64,000 nt of DNA from Prado023 sp963714995 (GTDB lineage: Bacteria; Actinomycetota; Actinomycetes; S36-B12; CAIYMF01). The notes beneath the pieces were generated by a model, which was not told the DNA's origin, searched no databases, and saw only the letters and a list, made by a program, of their open reading frames with translations. Positions 30,531 to 40,057 of the stretch are shown in pieces. The DNA lies in contig CAVQQP010000002.1 in the NCBI GenBank assembly GCA_963714995.1, forward strand, positions 1-64,000. The letters run 5' to 3'. Numbering within the stretch: the stretch's first letter is position 1; each line of letters begins with the position of its first letter. Made by a program: the position numbers and the translations under genes.

Positions 30531-32646
30531 TCACGAGGCATCTGCCGGTCGCTTCGCGGCCTGAACGTGGAGCCATGCCATCAGGTACGACTTGGTCAGG
30601 CCGTCATCCAGGGTGTCGCCCGGCAGTGAGCGGCCGGCGTCCAGCGCCGCCTGCGGGTCGGCCAGTGCGAGGTACATGACCAGGTAGTCGCCGAAGAGGG
30701 TCTGGAATCCGTTCGGCGCTGCCTCGGCCACATTCGACCTGATCCGCTCCGGGTCGCCGGCGAGGTAGTGGGAGACCGGGCCCATCGGGAGCAGCTGGAT
30801 GCCGAGCATGGCGGATGGCTCGGCGCTGAACCATGTGGCCCAGTCCCTCTTGCCGCCCCAGTTCAGGGCGAGGACCTCGTGCTGGAAGCCCTCTGGACGC
30901 GTCGGCTCCACCCAGTACGCGCGGGCTGTGGCCGCCTCGAGGCTCAGCATCCATGTTGCCTGCTCGAGCATCCCCTCGTCGCCGCTGAGCCGCGCCCAGA
31001 GGGCGAGCCCGTTCCAGGCGTTGACCGCCTCGGAGCTCGACTCCTGGTTGTTGCCGTCCGCGAAGGGGGCGGTGCCTGAGGCCCAGGAGTGACCCGCGTA
31101 CGGGTCGAAGACCCGCAGGGCCGGAACCTCCGGACGCTGCTGCGGTGCGGCGATGTCTTCGACCAGAGCTGACACCACGGGCGCCCATCTCTGCACGTGC
31201 TCGGGGTCGTTCTCGCCCATGAGCGCGGCGGCAGTGAGGAAGTAGCCGTAGTGGAAGTGGTGGTCGTTGAACGACTCGGAGCCGAATGCCGGTTCACGCC
31301 CGACCACGCCGCGGAACTGCGGGTCGTAGGAGAAGCACCGGGAGTCCGCGGGTGTGCATCGCTGCACACTCAGCCACGCGTCGAGGTCGTCCATGACCTG
31401 CGCTCGTATCGACTCGGCCGCGGGGTGGGCCAGCTCCTTGGCGAGCCGGTACAGGAGGGCAGTGCGCTGCGCGGCCTTGCCGCCGAAGTAGGTGTCGGTG
31501 GGAGATGCCGGGGCATTCGCGATCGCCTTCGCATCTGCCGTCAGCAGCTCGTCCAGCTCCTCGCGCGCCTGATCGCCCAGCTCGGTCACGTCCAGGTCGG
31601 TGGCGGGCTCCAGCGTGGGCACACCCGAGGTGAGTGTGGTCCCGACGTGGAGGCGCAGAGGGCCCCAGATCGACTCGATCTCGCCGACCTGGTTGGCTTC
31701 GTCGGCGCCACCGACCGTGACCGACTGACCATGGTGAGGCATCGCGGCGAACACGGTGGGGCCGCCTTCGGTCTTGTAGTGGATGCGCGTCCATGCGGTG
31801 TCGCCATCGACGTCGTACTCGATCTGGGTGCCGGTCAGTGGCACCGCATGCGCGGCGAGCGCACCGACCGCGGCCTCGGGTGCCGCGAACATCAGCACGG
31901 TCTCGCCCTCGCGCAGCGTCAGCTCGGCGCCGTCCACGTCGGGCGCGACGCTCGACCCGGCCGCGTCAGCCACGGCGACGCCGTACGTGCCGCTGGCGTC
32001 CGCAGAGGCCAGCCATCGCCCGCCGTCACGGGCTGTCAGTCCCGGTGGAAGCGTCACGGTCTGGGTCTCCAGGGCCCGGTAGGAGACGAAGGGCCATCCG
32101 GACGCCGCCGTCATCTCACCGGTCGGTCGTCCCGATCGGCGATACGTGACCTGCGACCGACACCGGATCCGCGTGAGTCGCCACGAAGTCGTCGGCTGGC
32201 ACTGCGAGCCGCAGGTGCCCGACGAACGGCGCTGCGATGGTCTTGGCGGTCGCGGTGACCTCAGGAAGGCCGATCGTGATGGCGCCCTCCTCGGCCAGCA
32301 GCGCGAGCGGCACGGCGAAGACCGGTTGGGGCTGCTCGCCGAACAGCATCCCGGAGTACCACCGGTTGGTGGGCGGGGCGAGGTCCGCAGCCACACGCAT
32401 CGGGCCGGGATCGCCCGCGATCTCCGGCAGGCCCACCGACGCTGGGGCGGCGGCGGGATCCGCAGATCCACCCACCGAGGTCCACGTCGCCGCCTCCTCC
32501 GGCGCGGCGGTGGGAGCAGATCGACCGGGGCCGCTGCGCGCGGATGCGTCGGGCGGTGGATCCCGGTCGACCAGCACCACCGAGGTGACCACGACAGCGA
32601 GCACCAGCACGACAACGGCAGCGATCGTCGCGCGACGGGCGGTCAC
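30531..32646 (-). CDS. GH81 endo-beta-1,3-glucanase, membrane-anchored or secreted (one frameshift)
   Basis: A GTG at 32646 overlaps the HlyD-like stop (GTGA). The N terminus has Arg residues then VVVLVLAVVVTSVVLV, a signal anchor or signal peptide. The frame changes near 32125 (IGTTDR|PTGEMTAASGWPF). GH81 signatures follow: FNDHHFHYGYFLTAAALMG with the catalytic Asp, DPYAGHSWASG and NNQESSSEAVNAW with the catalytic Glu pair. The full length of about 705 residues is normal for bacterial GH81. It hydrolyses beta-1,3-glucan. As third gene after a GT2 synthase and HlyD-like gene, it parallels the cellulase of cellulose synthase operons. Confidence 0.87.
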
Positions 32647-33365
32647 GCCCGTCCCCTGGGCGTCAGGAGCCCGCTCACCAGATCACGGATGCTCGCCACC
32701 AACCCGCGGTCGGGAAGCTCGATGGCTGCGGACACCGGGGTGCCCGCCCCGAACACTGATTCGCCGGACAGGTCGAAGTGCGCGCGCACGGTCGTATGGG
32801 CGATGTTGTCACCGGCCGCCACGGAGACGTCCGTGATGCGGGCGGGGACCGTCCCCCCGTTCGGCAGCGTGATGGTCATGTCCTTCGCGTCACGGATGAG
32901 CGCATACTCGGCCGGTCGGAGTCGGAAGTCGGCCCGGGCGTGGAGGGAGTCGGCGACCTCCACCGTCGCGATGACGGTGTTGGCCGGGACGAAGGCACCC
33001 TCCAGGTACTCGACGGCCTGAACCGTCCCCTCGGCCGTCGCCACGAACTGAAGCGTGTTCTTGTCCCGGATGCTGTACGTGGAGTCCTCCGGACGGATGA
33101 GTCCGCTGGCCAGATCCCGTCGCAGGCGGTTGCTCTTGAGGGCGAACAGCGGGTCGCCGGGCCGGACCACGTCGCCGGGGCGGACGTACTGGTCGACCAG
33201 GACACCGGAGTAGTCGGTGCCCACCTGGTACTCCTGCGCCGACAGCTCCCCCTGGACGGCGTGAACGGTGCGCACCTCCGCGTCGAGGCGCAGGCTGAGC
33301 AGACCCACCAGCGCGAGCACCGCGAGGGCGCCGACCAGCAGCCTGATCCTTGTTGGCCACGTCAT
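32643..33365 (-). CDS. HlyD/Alg44-like membrane-fusion protein
   Basis: The protein has 240 residues; the ATG at 33365 overlaps the GT2 stop by four bases. One N-terminal membrane helix (LLVGALAVLALVGLLSL, about 8-25) precedes a periplasmic-type barrel/lipoyl segment: SGVLVDQYVRPGDVVRPGDPLFAL and, on the other side of a short hairpin, FVATAEGTVQAVEYLEGAFVPA. A C-terminal beta region has GTVPARITDVSVAAGDN. Such proteins assist export with transporters or, like Alg44, with processive glycosyltransferases. With no ABC transporter nearby, a role with the GT2 enzyme is most likely. Confidence 0.8.
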   Translation of the reverse strand: MTWPTRIRLLVGALAVLALVGLLSLRLDAEVRTVHAVQGELSAQEYQVGTDYSGVLVDQYVRPGDVVRPGDPLFALKSNRLRRDLASGLIRPEDSTYSIRDKNTLQFVATAEGTVQAVEYLEGAFVPANTVIATVEVADSLHARADFRLRPAEYALIRDAKDMTITLPNGGTVPARITDVSVAAGDNIAHTTVRAHFDLSGESVFGAGTPVSAAIELPDRGLVASIRDLVSGLLTPRGRA

Positions 33366-35073
33366 GATGAGACTCCGATCGGTTGGGTGGTTGCAGGACT
33401 GCCATGGCCGAGGGCCTCTGGACTGCTTCGTGTCGACGGCCCGGCGCCGCGGGCTCGACGGGTGCGGCGCTCGCGCCACGCGGCGCTCACGAAGATGGCG
33501 AACACCAGCGTGTTCAGCGCATTCCAGACAAGGGACAGCGCGACTTCCTGGGTCATCAGGACCTTCCAGACCCCGACCAGGGTGGTCAGTGCCAGGAACA
33601 GGAGGATGAGGAGCTGCGGGACGATGAACGCGTACGGTGAGCTCGCCCCTGGCCTGACCGGCCGGTCACGTGCCACGTGGTGTCCCGCCGACGGAGGGCA
33701 TTCCCGAGGGCTCGCAGGTAGATGGGGAACGACGCGGTGGCCATGATCAGTGCCTCCCACCGGAAGGACCCCATCGTGAACAGGGCGACAACCACCTGCA
33801 TCACGTAGAAGCCGGCGTAGTACAGAGCCCAGGTCATCACCGGCACGTCGAGGTCGACGGGCGTCAGGTTGAGGTAGATGTGCAGGGGCGGGACCAGCAG
33901 GAGCAGCGCGGGCGCGACACCAGTCAGGTAGAAGGCGCTGCTCCCCAGGTACTGCACCCGCTGGTCAAGGCTCAGTCGGCGCTGCCTGCTGAGGGGGTTG
34001 TGGTGCAGGAGGATCTCGAAGCCCCCCTGCGCCCACCGCAGCTGCTGCTTCGTATAGGCCTCGACCGTCTCCGGCGTGTCACCGATGGCGAGCACCTGCG
34101 GGGTGTAGACGGATCGCCACCCTCGCTCGTGGAGGAGGATCGAGGTCCAGATGTCCTCGGACTTCGACTTCTCGTAGATGCCACCCAGCTGCTCCACGGC
34201 CGCGCGACGGAACACCACATTGGTGCCCACGCAGAACGCCGCGTTGAACCGGTTCTTCCCGGGCTGGATCAGGGTGTAGAACACCGACTGCATGAAGGCG
34301 GCACCCCGCGAGACCAGGGTGTCGAGGTTCCCGTACACCTGCGGCGACTGGACGAATGCGACCGTGGGATCGGCGAAGTGCGGCAGCAGCTCGTGGAGGA
34401 ACTCCGGGCGGGGCACGAAGTCCGCGTCCAGCAGGACGAAGAACTCCCCGTCGGTGAGCCGCAGCGCGTTGTTGACGTTGCCGGCCTTGGCATGATCGTT
34501 GGAGTCCCGCCTCAGGTACTCGGCACCGAGCTGGTGGGCCAGGTCGCGGATCTCATCGGATCGCCCGTCATCGAGGACGATCGTGCGATGCAGGCCACGC
34601 ATGTCCACGGCCGCAGTGATGGTGCGGCGGACGACCTCGATGTCCTCCCCGTAGGTGGTGATGAGGACGTCGACCGTCGTGGGCTCCTCATGCAGGTGCA
34701 GGGGCCACCGGTGAGGCTCGTCCTGGAGCCCCGCTTCCGCGATGCCGGCCGGATCGAACAGCAGCCGCTGGGCCTGGTGGAAGGCGAAGCCTCGTGGGTC
34801 GTAGCCGCTGGACAGGATGGTCCAGAGCGACAGCATCGCGTGGGCGATGATCCACGTCTCCGCGGTGATGACCAGGACGTAGGGCAGCAGGTCGCCGCGG
34901 TGTTCGGGCCGCAGGAGGAACGCTGCATAGAGCAGCACGCCAAGAGTCGCCAGGACGACCAGCAGGACGAGGGACGGAGAGCTCGCCTTCGCGGGATGGT
35001 CGAGCGTGGGGGGCCAACCCTGCGGGTCCTCCCTGTCGGGGCGCAGTCTGCGCTCCAGTTCGGCACGGTTCAT
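33362..35073 (-). CDS. processive family 2 glycosyltransferase, cellulose/curdlan synthase-like (one frameshift)
   Basis: The start at 35073 gives MNRAELERRL after AAGGAA. Two membrane helices (about 37-60 and 65-90) precede the catalytic domain. Its D,D,D,Q(Q/R)xRW set is complete: VDVLITTYGED, IVLDDGRSDE, VLLDADFVPRPE, KSEDIWTSILLHERG and KQQLRWAQGG. Further helices follow (about 395-470). The frame changes near 33655 (HVTGR|PVRPGASSPYAFI), after which two more helices lead to the stop at 33362, for about 570 residues. Processive GT2 enzymes polymerise and export beta-glucans, chitin or hyaluronan. The downstream GH81 points to a beta-1,3-linked glucan. A GGTAT-N15-GGGTAG promoter lies about 100 bases upstream. 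Confidence 0.88.
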
Positions 35074-35169
35074 GGTGGTTCCTTCACAGGCGGTGCGGGC
35101 AGGTGGTGGCGGGGTACGGACCCTCAGCACGGGTGATCGGCGCAACAGTTCCGGCGCGTGGCTTTGTCT

Positions 35170-35195
35170 CTACCCCGGGCACGTCTGCCTATACC
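35170..35195 (-). promoter_or_regulatory. SigB/SigF-type promoter of the GT2-HlyD-GH81 operon
   Basis: On the minus strand GGTAT, 15 bases, GGGTAG. This is an exact copy of the commonest form in the region. Confidence 0.7.
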
Positions 35196-35377
35196 GATGT
35201 CCACGCAGGCGATGGGCAATCGCGGCACGGTCCACAGTGAGGCACTGGGCGCCGAGGGCTTGGCCCTGTGCCCACTCCTGCCGCCTCATGGTCGGTCCCC
35301 TCCCCCTGCGCACCGCGTCCTCGAGAGCGTGAAGGACGGCAACCAGACCCAGAACGGGAAGGTCGCTTCGTGTGCGC

Positions 35378-35419
35378 AGCAGGGGCTCGGCGCTCAGAGG
35401 AGAACGCCGAGCCCCTGCT
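35378..35419 (-). terminator. hairpin terminator of the PRC-barrel gene
   Basis: Exact 15-base arms (35378-35392 and 35405-35419) surround a 12-base loop, 59 bases past the PRC-barrel stop. The rest of 35074-35477 holds only the GT2 promoter; no ORF there has a ribosome site or family resemblance. Confidence 0.65.
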
Positions 35420-35477
35420 TGGTCACTGTCCACGAAGGCCCGGGGCCATCGGCACCTTCGACGTCAGCGGGTGACCG

Positions 35478-35861
35478 TCAGAGCCTGGGAATGCCCGCAC
35501 TGTACGTGCCGCCCCAGTAGCCCGCGAGGTTGTCGCGGTAGGTCGGGTCCGACCAGGTCGACCCCTCCCCGAGTTCGGGCGAGCCCTTGATCTGGTCCTT
35601 GGTCCGATCGACGTGGACCTTCTCCTCGTCCCACTCGATCCGCTCGATGCAGGCCGCGGGAAGCAGGACCTTGCGCCCGAAGATCCACGGGCCGGTGTCC
35701 ACGACGATCTGGCTGGCACCCACCTCGGTGCTGGCCTCATCCACCTTGCCGATGTGCCCATCGGTGGCATGCACCTCAAAGCCCGTGAGGTCCTGGCCCT
35801 CCACCATGGCACTCTCGGGATCCCGGAAGTTCCACGGCTCCCATATGTAGTCCGACATCAT
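35478..35861 (-). CDS. PRC-barrel domain protein
   Basis: The protein has 127 residues. MVEGQDLTGFEVHATDGHIGKVDEAS and GRKVLLPAACIERIEWDEEKVHVD form the PRC-barrel fold found in stress-linked actinobacterial proteins. The N-terminal YIWEPWNFRDPES and the C-terminal YWGGTYSAG are tails common in this subgroup. GAGAGGAGA precedes the ATG pair. No catalytic role is known; the family is thought to bind RNA or proteins. A stress-type promoter stands about 40 bases upstream. Confidence 0.85.
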   Translation of the reverse strand: MMSDYIWEPWNFRDPESAMVEGQDLTGFEVHATDGHIGKVDEASTEVGASQIVVDTGPWIFGRKVLLPAACIERIEWDEEKVHVDRTKDQIKGSPELGEGSTWSDPTYRDNLAGYWGGTYSAGIPRL

Positions 35862-35900
35862 CGGTTCTCCTCTCCTCGCTCGGACAACTGCACCCGTGAA

Positions 35901-35925
35901 CTACCCCGGTTCGGACCGGTATACC
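35901..35925 (-). promoter_or_regulatory. SigB/SigF-type promoter of the PRC-barrel gene
   Basis: GGTAT, 14 bases, GGGTAG on the minus strand. Confidence 0.65.
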
Positions 35926-35985
35926 GGGTTGCGGGCCGCCGGCGACCTCAGGTCAATCCCTTCCGCAGGGTGGCGGGCAGTGACG

Positions 35986-36011
35986 GGCATGCGGAGACGC
36001 CGACGGGGTAG
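35986..36011 (+). promoter_or_regulatory. probable SigB/SigF-type promoter of the 36021 gene
   Basis: GGCAT, 15 bases, GGGTAG. The -35 element differs by one base from GGTAT. The start would fall near the ATG, so the transcript may be leaderless. Confidence 0.5.
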
Positions 36012-36020
36012 GGGGTGGGC

Positions 36021-36272
36021 ATGGCTGACAAGAGGAGAAGGGCGCGCGCGACCTCGGCCGGGGACGACTCCGCCGGATCAGGCGGCAGCTCCGGCCCGGA
36101 CGACTCGGCGCCAACGGAGATCGTTGAGGACGGCCGGACGCGCGCGTCGGGGAGGGGTGAGGTCACAGACGTCACTGACACGACACCCACCACGGCGGAG
36201 GAGGCGATGGACAACGCGGGGGCCGGGGACGGCTTCGTCGACGAGTCCGCGTATGCCCCCACGGACCGCTGA
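36021..36272 (+). CDS. small acidic protein of unknown function
   Basis: The protein has 83 residues. A basic start (MADKRRRARATS) is followed by a Ser/Gly/Asp/Thr-rich, low-complexity, acidic body ending DESAYAPTDR. No fold or catalytic motif is seen; it is likely disordered. The ATG is preceded by GGGGG. It shares its short acidic style with the 49989 gene. It lies 45 bases before the YbdK-type gene and probably shares its transcript. Confidence 0.6.
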   Translation: MADKRRRARATSAGDDSAGSGGSSGPDDSAPTEIVEDGRTRASGRGEVTDVTDTTPTTAEEAMDNAGAGDGFVDESAYAPTDR

Positions 36273-36317
36273 TCCCTCGCGCATGACGCAGCAGATGCCT
36301 CCCCGGGATGGACGCCC

Positions 36318-37496
36318 GTGACGAGCACCCCGCGGGGCGTGGCCAGAGACCCCGTGAACGTGTCCTGGCCATTCGCGGGGTCAGCGGCCCACACCCTGGG
36401 GGTCGAGTTGGAGGTGGGCGTGGTGAGCACCGCCACCGGGGAGCTGGAGTGCGCCGTCCCTCGGATCCTCACGGGGCTCGACCCTGACCCGTTGGGCGTC
36501 GAGCCGCCGCGCATCAAGCGCGAGCAGTTCGAGTCCACGCTGGAGATCACAACCGGGATATGCCAGACGCCTGCCCAGGCCCACGCGGACCTCACCGCCG
36601 CACTTGCGGTGCTGGAGCCCGTGCTGGGAGCCCTCAACCTGTCGCTGATCGCCGCCGGCGCTCACCCGTACTCCCGCTGGCAACAGCAGAGCCTCACGCG
36701 AGAGGACCGATACCTGCAGATCATCGAGAAGGTCCGGTGGCCGCTGCGACAGCTGACCACATACGGCCTGCACGTCCACGTGGGCGTGCCGACGGGCGAG
36801 CACGCGATCGCCGCGATCAATGCACTGACCGGCTTGCTTCCGCACTTCCTGGCCCTGTCTGCATCAAGTCCGTTCTGGCAGGGGGCCGACACGGGATTGG
36901 CATCAACACGCAACAGACTGTGGGAGTCTGTGCCCTCCTCGGGTCTCCCGCCCCGCCTGAACGATTGGCACGACTTCGAGCAGCTTGCCGGCCTCCTGGT
37001 CGGCGCGGGATCGATCACGACCTCCCGGGACCTGTGGTGGGATGTCCGGCCCAGCCCACTGCTCGGCACCGTCGAGCTACGGATCTGCGACAGCGTGCCC
37101 ACACTCACCGAGATGTGCGCCCTCGCCGCGTTCGCCCAGGCGGCGGTGTCCTACGTGTGTGAGCGCCTCGACGCCGGCGAGGAACTCCCCAGGGACCCGG
37201 ACTGGTTGGTACGGGAGAACAAGTGGCGCGCCTGCCGGCATGGCATCGACGCGGTCCTCGTCCGCAGCGACGGCGTGCTCGAGCCCTTGGCCGAGGGCGT
37301 CCGGGAGTGGGTGGAGCGCGTCCGGCCCCACGCGCGCCGGCTGGGAGGCGAAACCGAGCTCGGCGGCGTTCTGGCCATCCTGGACCAGGCGCCGAGCTAC
37401 GCCCGGCAACGCAACCTCGTCGACCACGGTGGATCCCTGCGTGACGTTGTGGACCTGCTGCGCCGGGAGCTCAGCACCGACCGAATCGGGCGATGA
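36318..37496 (+). CDS. YbdK-type carboxylate-amine ligase (glutamate-cysteine ligase family 2)
   Basis: The protein has 392 residues, the usual length. LGVELEVGVVS gives the metal/ATP-binding ELE, and QFESTLEITTGIC and TTYGLHVHVGVP are GCS2 blocks. RNRLWESVPSSGLPP, LWWDVRPSPLLGTVELRICDSVPT and ENKWRACRHGIDA complete the family pattern. YbdK proteins form gamma-glutamylcysteine weakly in vitro; in mycothiol-making actinobacteria the true substrate is unclear. The start at 36318 is GTG. Confidence 0.9.
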   Translation: MTSTPRGVARDPVNVSWPFAGSAAHTLGVELEVGVVSTATGELECAVPRILTGLDPDPLGVEPPRIKREQFESTLEITTGICQTPAQAHADLTAALAVLEPVLGALNLSLIAAGAHPYSRWQQQSLTREDRYLQIIEKVRWPLRQLTTYGLHVHVGVPTGEHAIAAINALTGLLPHFLALSASSPFWQGADTGLASTRNRLWESVPSSGLPPRLNDWHDFEQLAGLLVGAGSITTSRDLWWDVRPSPLLGTVELRICDSVPTLTEMCALAAFAQAAVSYVCERLDAGEELPRDPDWLVRENKWRACRHGIDAVLVRSDGVLEPLAEGVREWVERVRPHARRLGGETELGGVLAILDQAPSYARQRNLVDHGGSLRDVVDLLRRELSTDRIGR

Positions 37497-37510
37497 GCAA
37501 GGGCAGCGCC

Positions 37511-37536
37511 GGTATGCCTCGATCAGGACTGGGTAG
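37511..37536 (+). promoter_or_regulatory. SigB/SigF-type promoter of the DUF6328 gene
   Basis: GGTAT, 15 bases, GGGTAG, about 38 bases before the ATG. Confidence 0.7.
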
Positions 37537-37574
37537 ATCAGCGAAGGCCCATCCGCGGATCAAGGAGAACCACC

Positions 37575-38120
37575 ATGCGCGTGAGCGACCCGGCGAAGGC
37601 CCAGCCCGCGACCGCCGCAGCGTCTGAGCTCACCTCGCAGAGGCGGGCGGAGCCAGCGGAGCGCTACGAGCCCGCGGCCGAGCACACGGACCGCAACTTC
37701 GACGAGCTCGTCCAGGAGCTGCGGGTGGCCCAGACAGGCGTGCAGGTCCTGTTCGCCTTCCTTCTCTCGTTGACCTTCTTCGAGTCCTTCCCGCATGAGG
37801 ACCGCACGTTCGCAATCGTCCTGACGGCGGCGCTGCTCACGGCGGCAGGAGCCGCACTGTGCTTCATGGCGCCCGTCGCAGTCCACCGGCTCCACTTCCG
37901 TCAGGGGTTGAAGGAGCGGCTGCTGTGGATGGCCCATGCGATGGCGCTGGCGGGCCTGGCCCTTCTCCTCGCCGCCATGGACCTGGCCCTGTGGCTGGTG
38001 CTGGCCTACCTGTGGACGCAGGCAGGCGCCACCGCGTTCGCCATCGTGCTGCCGATCCTGGTCGTTCTCCTCTGGGTGGCGCTTCCGTCACATCTCATCA
38101 AACGGTGGGACTCGGCGTGA
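37575..38120 (+). CDS. DUF6328-type four-helix membrane protein
   Basis: The protein has 181 residues. A soluble N-terminal third precedes RNFDELVQELRVAQTGVQVLFAFLLSLTF, the family hallmark. Membrane helices lie at about 58-75, 80-100, 120-138 and 143-168. FFESFPHEDRTFAIVL between the first two is also conserved. The ATG follows AAGGAGA. Proteins of this family are common in stress gene sets of actinobacteria, with unknown function. Confidence 0.8.
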   Translation: MRVSDPAKAQPATAAASELTSQRRAEPAERYEPAAEHTDRNFDELVQELRVAQTGVQVLFAFLLSLTFFESFPHEDRTFAIVLTAALLTAAGAALCFMAPVAVHRLHFRQGLKERLLWMAHAMALAGLALLLAAMDLALWLVLAYLWTQAGATAFAIVLPILVVLLWVALPSHLIKRWDSA

Positions 38121-38270
38121 ACCCGATGCGGGAGCGGATCTGATCAGTAGCCGCTCGCAGGTCCGCCAGACCAGCGCGCTCCACGCCACGAGGGCCACCC
38201 CCAGGACCCCCCACAGGACGGTGACCGTCAGGAACTCACGCAGGAGTTCGGCCAGCGGGTTTGTCTCCAT
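38088..38270 (-). CDS. small single-span membrane protein
   Basis: The protein has 60 residues. A helix at about 12-32 (LTVTVLWGVLGVALVAWSALVW) is followed by a basic tail. Its end overlaps the end of the DUF6328 gene by 33 bases on the other strand. A promoter of the regional type directly upstream supports it being real. Function unknown. Confidence 0.55.
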   Translation of the reverse strand: METNPLAELLREFLTVTVLWGVLGVALVAWSALVWRTCERLLIRSAPASGSRRVPPFDEM

Positions 38271-38280
38271 GGGAAACGCA

Positions 38281-38305
38281 CTACCCCTGGCTGGTGTCCC
38301 ATACC
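38281..38305 (-). promoter_or_regulatory. SigB/SigF-type promoter of the 38270 gene
   Basis: GGTAT, 14 bases, GGGTAG on the minus strand. Confidence 0.65.
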
Positions 38306-38357
38306 CCGGTGCTCGGTTGCCACACCCCTGCCTCTCCAGCCGTTCGAGCCGGCTCTG

Positions 38358-38383
38358 GGTCTGGATCGATCAGTGGGGGGTAG
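38358..38383 (+). promoter_or_regulatory. SigB/SigF-type promoter of the 38444 operon
   Basis: GGTCT, 15 bases, GGGTAG, 60 bases before the ATG. Confidence 0.6.
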
Positions 38384-38443
38384 TGCTCAGGCCTCGGCAC
38401 CCCTGACGAGCAGCGGGTGCACGACAGTGTGAGGAGTCAACCA

Positions 38444-38638
38444 ATGGCACGAGTGAATGGGAACTCGGGGTCACCGAGGGCCAGCCTGATGCGGGGGCTC
38501 CGGTGGATCTCCTACAAGGTTCGCTTGCTTCTGCTGGGGCTCTACGGGCCGGCTCGCCTGGATGACGACCACGACCCGATCGTGCAGCTCAAGAAGGAGC
38601 ACGGCGAGTCAGCTGGGGACGTGGGGCGCAGATCATGA
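38444..38638 (+). CDS. small protein with LYGPAxLDDxHDP motif
   Basis: The protein has 64 residues; GAGGAG precedes the ATG. A basic N-terminal region with a short hydrophobic stretch (WISYKVRLLLLGL) leads to YGPARLDDDHDP and LKKEHGES. The same YGPAxLDDxHDP segment appears in the 50117 gene, so the two are members of one small family I cannot name. It overlaps the following glycosyltransferase by four bases (ATGA), implying coupled synthesis. Confidence 0.65.
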   Translation: MARVNGNSGSPRASLMRGLRWISYKVRLLLLGLYGPARLDDDHDPIVQLKKEHGESAGDVGRRS

Positions 38639-39693
38639 AGATCGCTCTGATCGCCGGACCGTGGCTGCCCGTGCCACCTCGGGCGTACGGCGGCAGTGAG
38701 GGCGTCATTGACTGCCTGGCCACGGGTTTCGTGGAGGCGGGTCACGACGTCCTGCTTGTGACGACCGGGGACAGCACGTGCGCAGTGCCCACGTCGTGGT
38801 CCCGGGCCAGGTCCGCTCCGGAGCAGATGGGGCAGTCGGTGGTTGCAGCTGCACCACCTGATCCACGCCTATGAACAGGTGGCGGACTTCGACATCGTCC
38901 ACGACCACACCATCCTGGGCCCGTTGTACGGGCACGGAAGGTTCGGCGGCCAGATGGTCACGACCAATCACGGGCCCTTCACACCCGAGGTCAACGCGAT
39001 CTACGACCGGGCTGTGCCTGGGACCGCTCTATCGCGATCTCCCAGGACCAGGCCTCCCGCAGCCTGGCACCGGTGTCCGCCGTCATCCATCACGGCGTGC
39101 GCCCCGAGGACTTCCCGGTAGGGACGGGCGAGGGGGACTTCCTGCTGTTCCTCGGTCGCTTCTCCCCGGACAAGGGGGCGCGTGAGGCGGCGCTGGCGGC
39201 CCACGAGGCAGGGGTCGACCTGATCCTGGCGGCAAAGATGCGCGAGCCCAGCGAGGTCGAGTACTTCCACGACGCCGTGGAGCCGTTGCTGGACAGGTCG
39301 GTGCGCTACGTCGGCGAGATCGGCATGCAGCGCAAGCTCGAGCTGCTGGGGTCCGCCCGAGCACTGCTCAATCCAATCCGCTGGCCAGAGCCCTTCGGAT
39401 TGGTCATGATCGAGGCGCTTGCCTGCGGGACCCTGTTCCTGACCCTGCGCTCGGGAGCGGCCCCGGAGATCGTCGACGATGGGGTCACCGGATTCGTGCG
39501 CGAGGCCGACAGCGACTTGACGTCCGCGATCGAGCAGATCGGCCAGTTGGACCGGGCAGCCTGCCGCAGGGCGGTGGAGACGAGATTCTCGGCACGACGG
39601 ATGGTGCGCGACCATCTCGCGCTCTATGAGCAGCTGCTCGCGGCCGACACCCGAGTGGCCACGGGGGTCGGCGCCCAGCCGATGCTCCGGTGA
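38635..39693 (+). CDS. GT4-type glycosyltransferase (two frameshifts)
   Basis: The start is MKIALIAGPWLPVPPRAYGGSEGVID, a typical GT4 N terminus with the nucleotide-sugar GG turn. Frame changes near 38838 and 39020 link the parts DFDIVHDHTILGP and NHGPFT to the C-terminal half. That half has FLLFLGRFSPDKGA, the donor-site EPFGLVMIEALACGT (EX7E) and GVTGFVREA. Together they give about 350 residues, the normal size. It probably transfers a sugar to a lipid, small molecule or wall polymer; the acceptor is unknown. Confidence 0.82.
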
Positions 39694-39736
39694 GCTACGA
39701 AGACGACAAGTACCCCCACGCAGAAGGAGCAGACAG

Positions 39737-40057
39737 ATGAAGAAGTTGATGAGCGTGACGGCATTCGGGCTCGGCTACGTTCTCGGCGCTCGCGCCGGCC
39801 GGGAGCGCTACGACCAGTTGATGAGGGGCTTCCGGCGGGTTCGCGAGGATCCGCGAGTCCAGGAACAGGCGCAGCACGTCACCGAGGTGGCCAAGGAGCG
39901 CGCCCCAGTCGTCGTGGACAGGGTGAGCAGCGCGGCTTCGGCTGCGGTCCAGAAGGTGCGCCCCTCCTCGGACTCCCCCGACCCGGACGAGGGGGCTGAA
40001 GTGACTGGGGAGTTCGCCGAGCGGCCACAGGGCCCGTACCTGCCCAGCTCGGCGTGA
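39737..40057 (+). CDS. YtxH-like small protein
   Basis: The protein has 106 residues. MKKLMSVTAFGLGYVLGARAGRERYDQL is the glycine-rich membrane-associated N terminus shared by YtxH-like actinobacterial proteins. A helical charged region and an acidic Ser/Pro-rich tail follow. AGAAGGAG precedes the ATG. The stop overlaps the next gene as GTGA. General-stress roles are reported for YtxH-type genes in Bacillus; function here is inference. Confidence 0.7.
   Translation: MKKLMSVTAFGLGYVLGARAGRERYDQLMRGFRRVREDPRVQEQAQHVTEVAKERAPVVVDRVSSAASAAVQKVRPSSDSPDPDEGAEVTGEFAERPQGPYLPSSA

Noticed and set aside
35158..35520. 120-codon plus-strand frame between the GT2 and PRC-barrel genes
   Set aside because: It crosses a promoter and a terminator hairpin, lacks a ribosome site and resembles nothing known.
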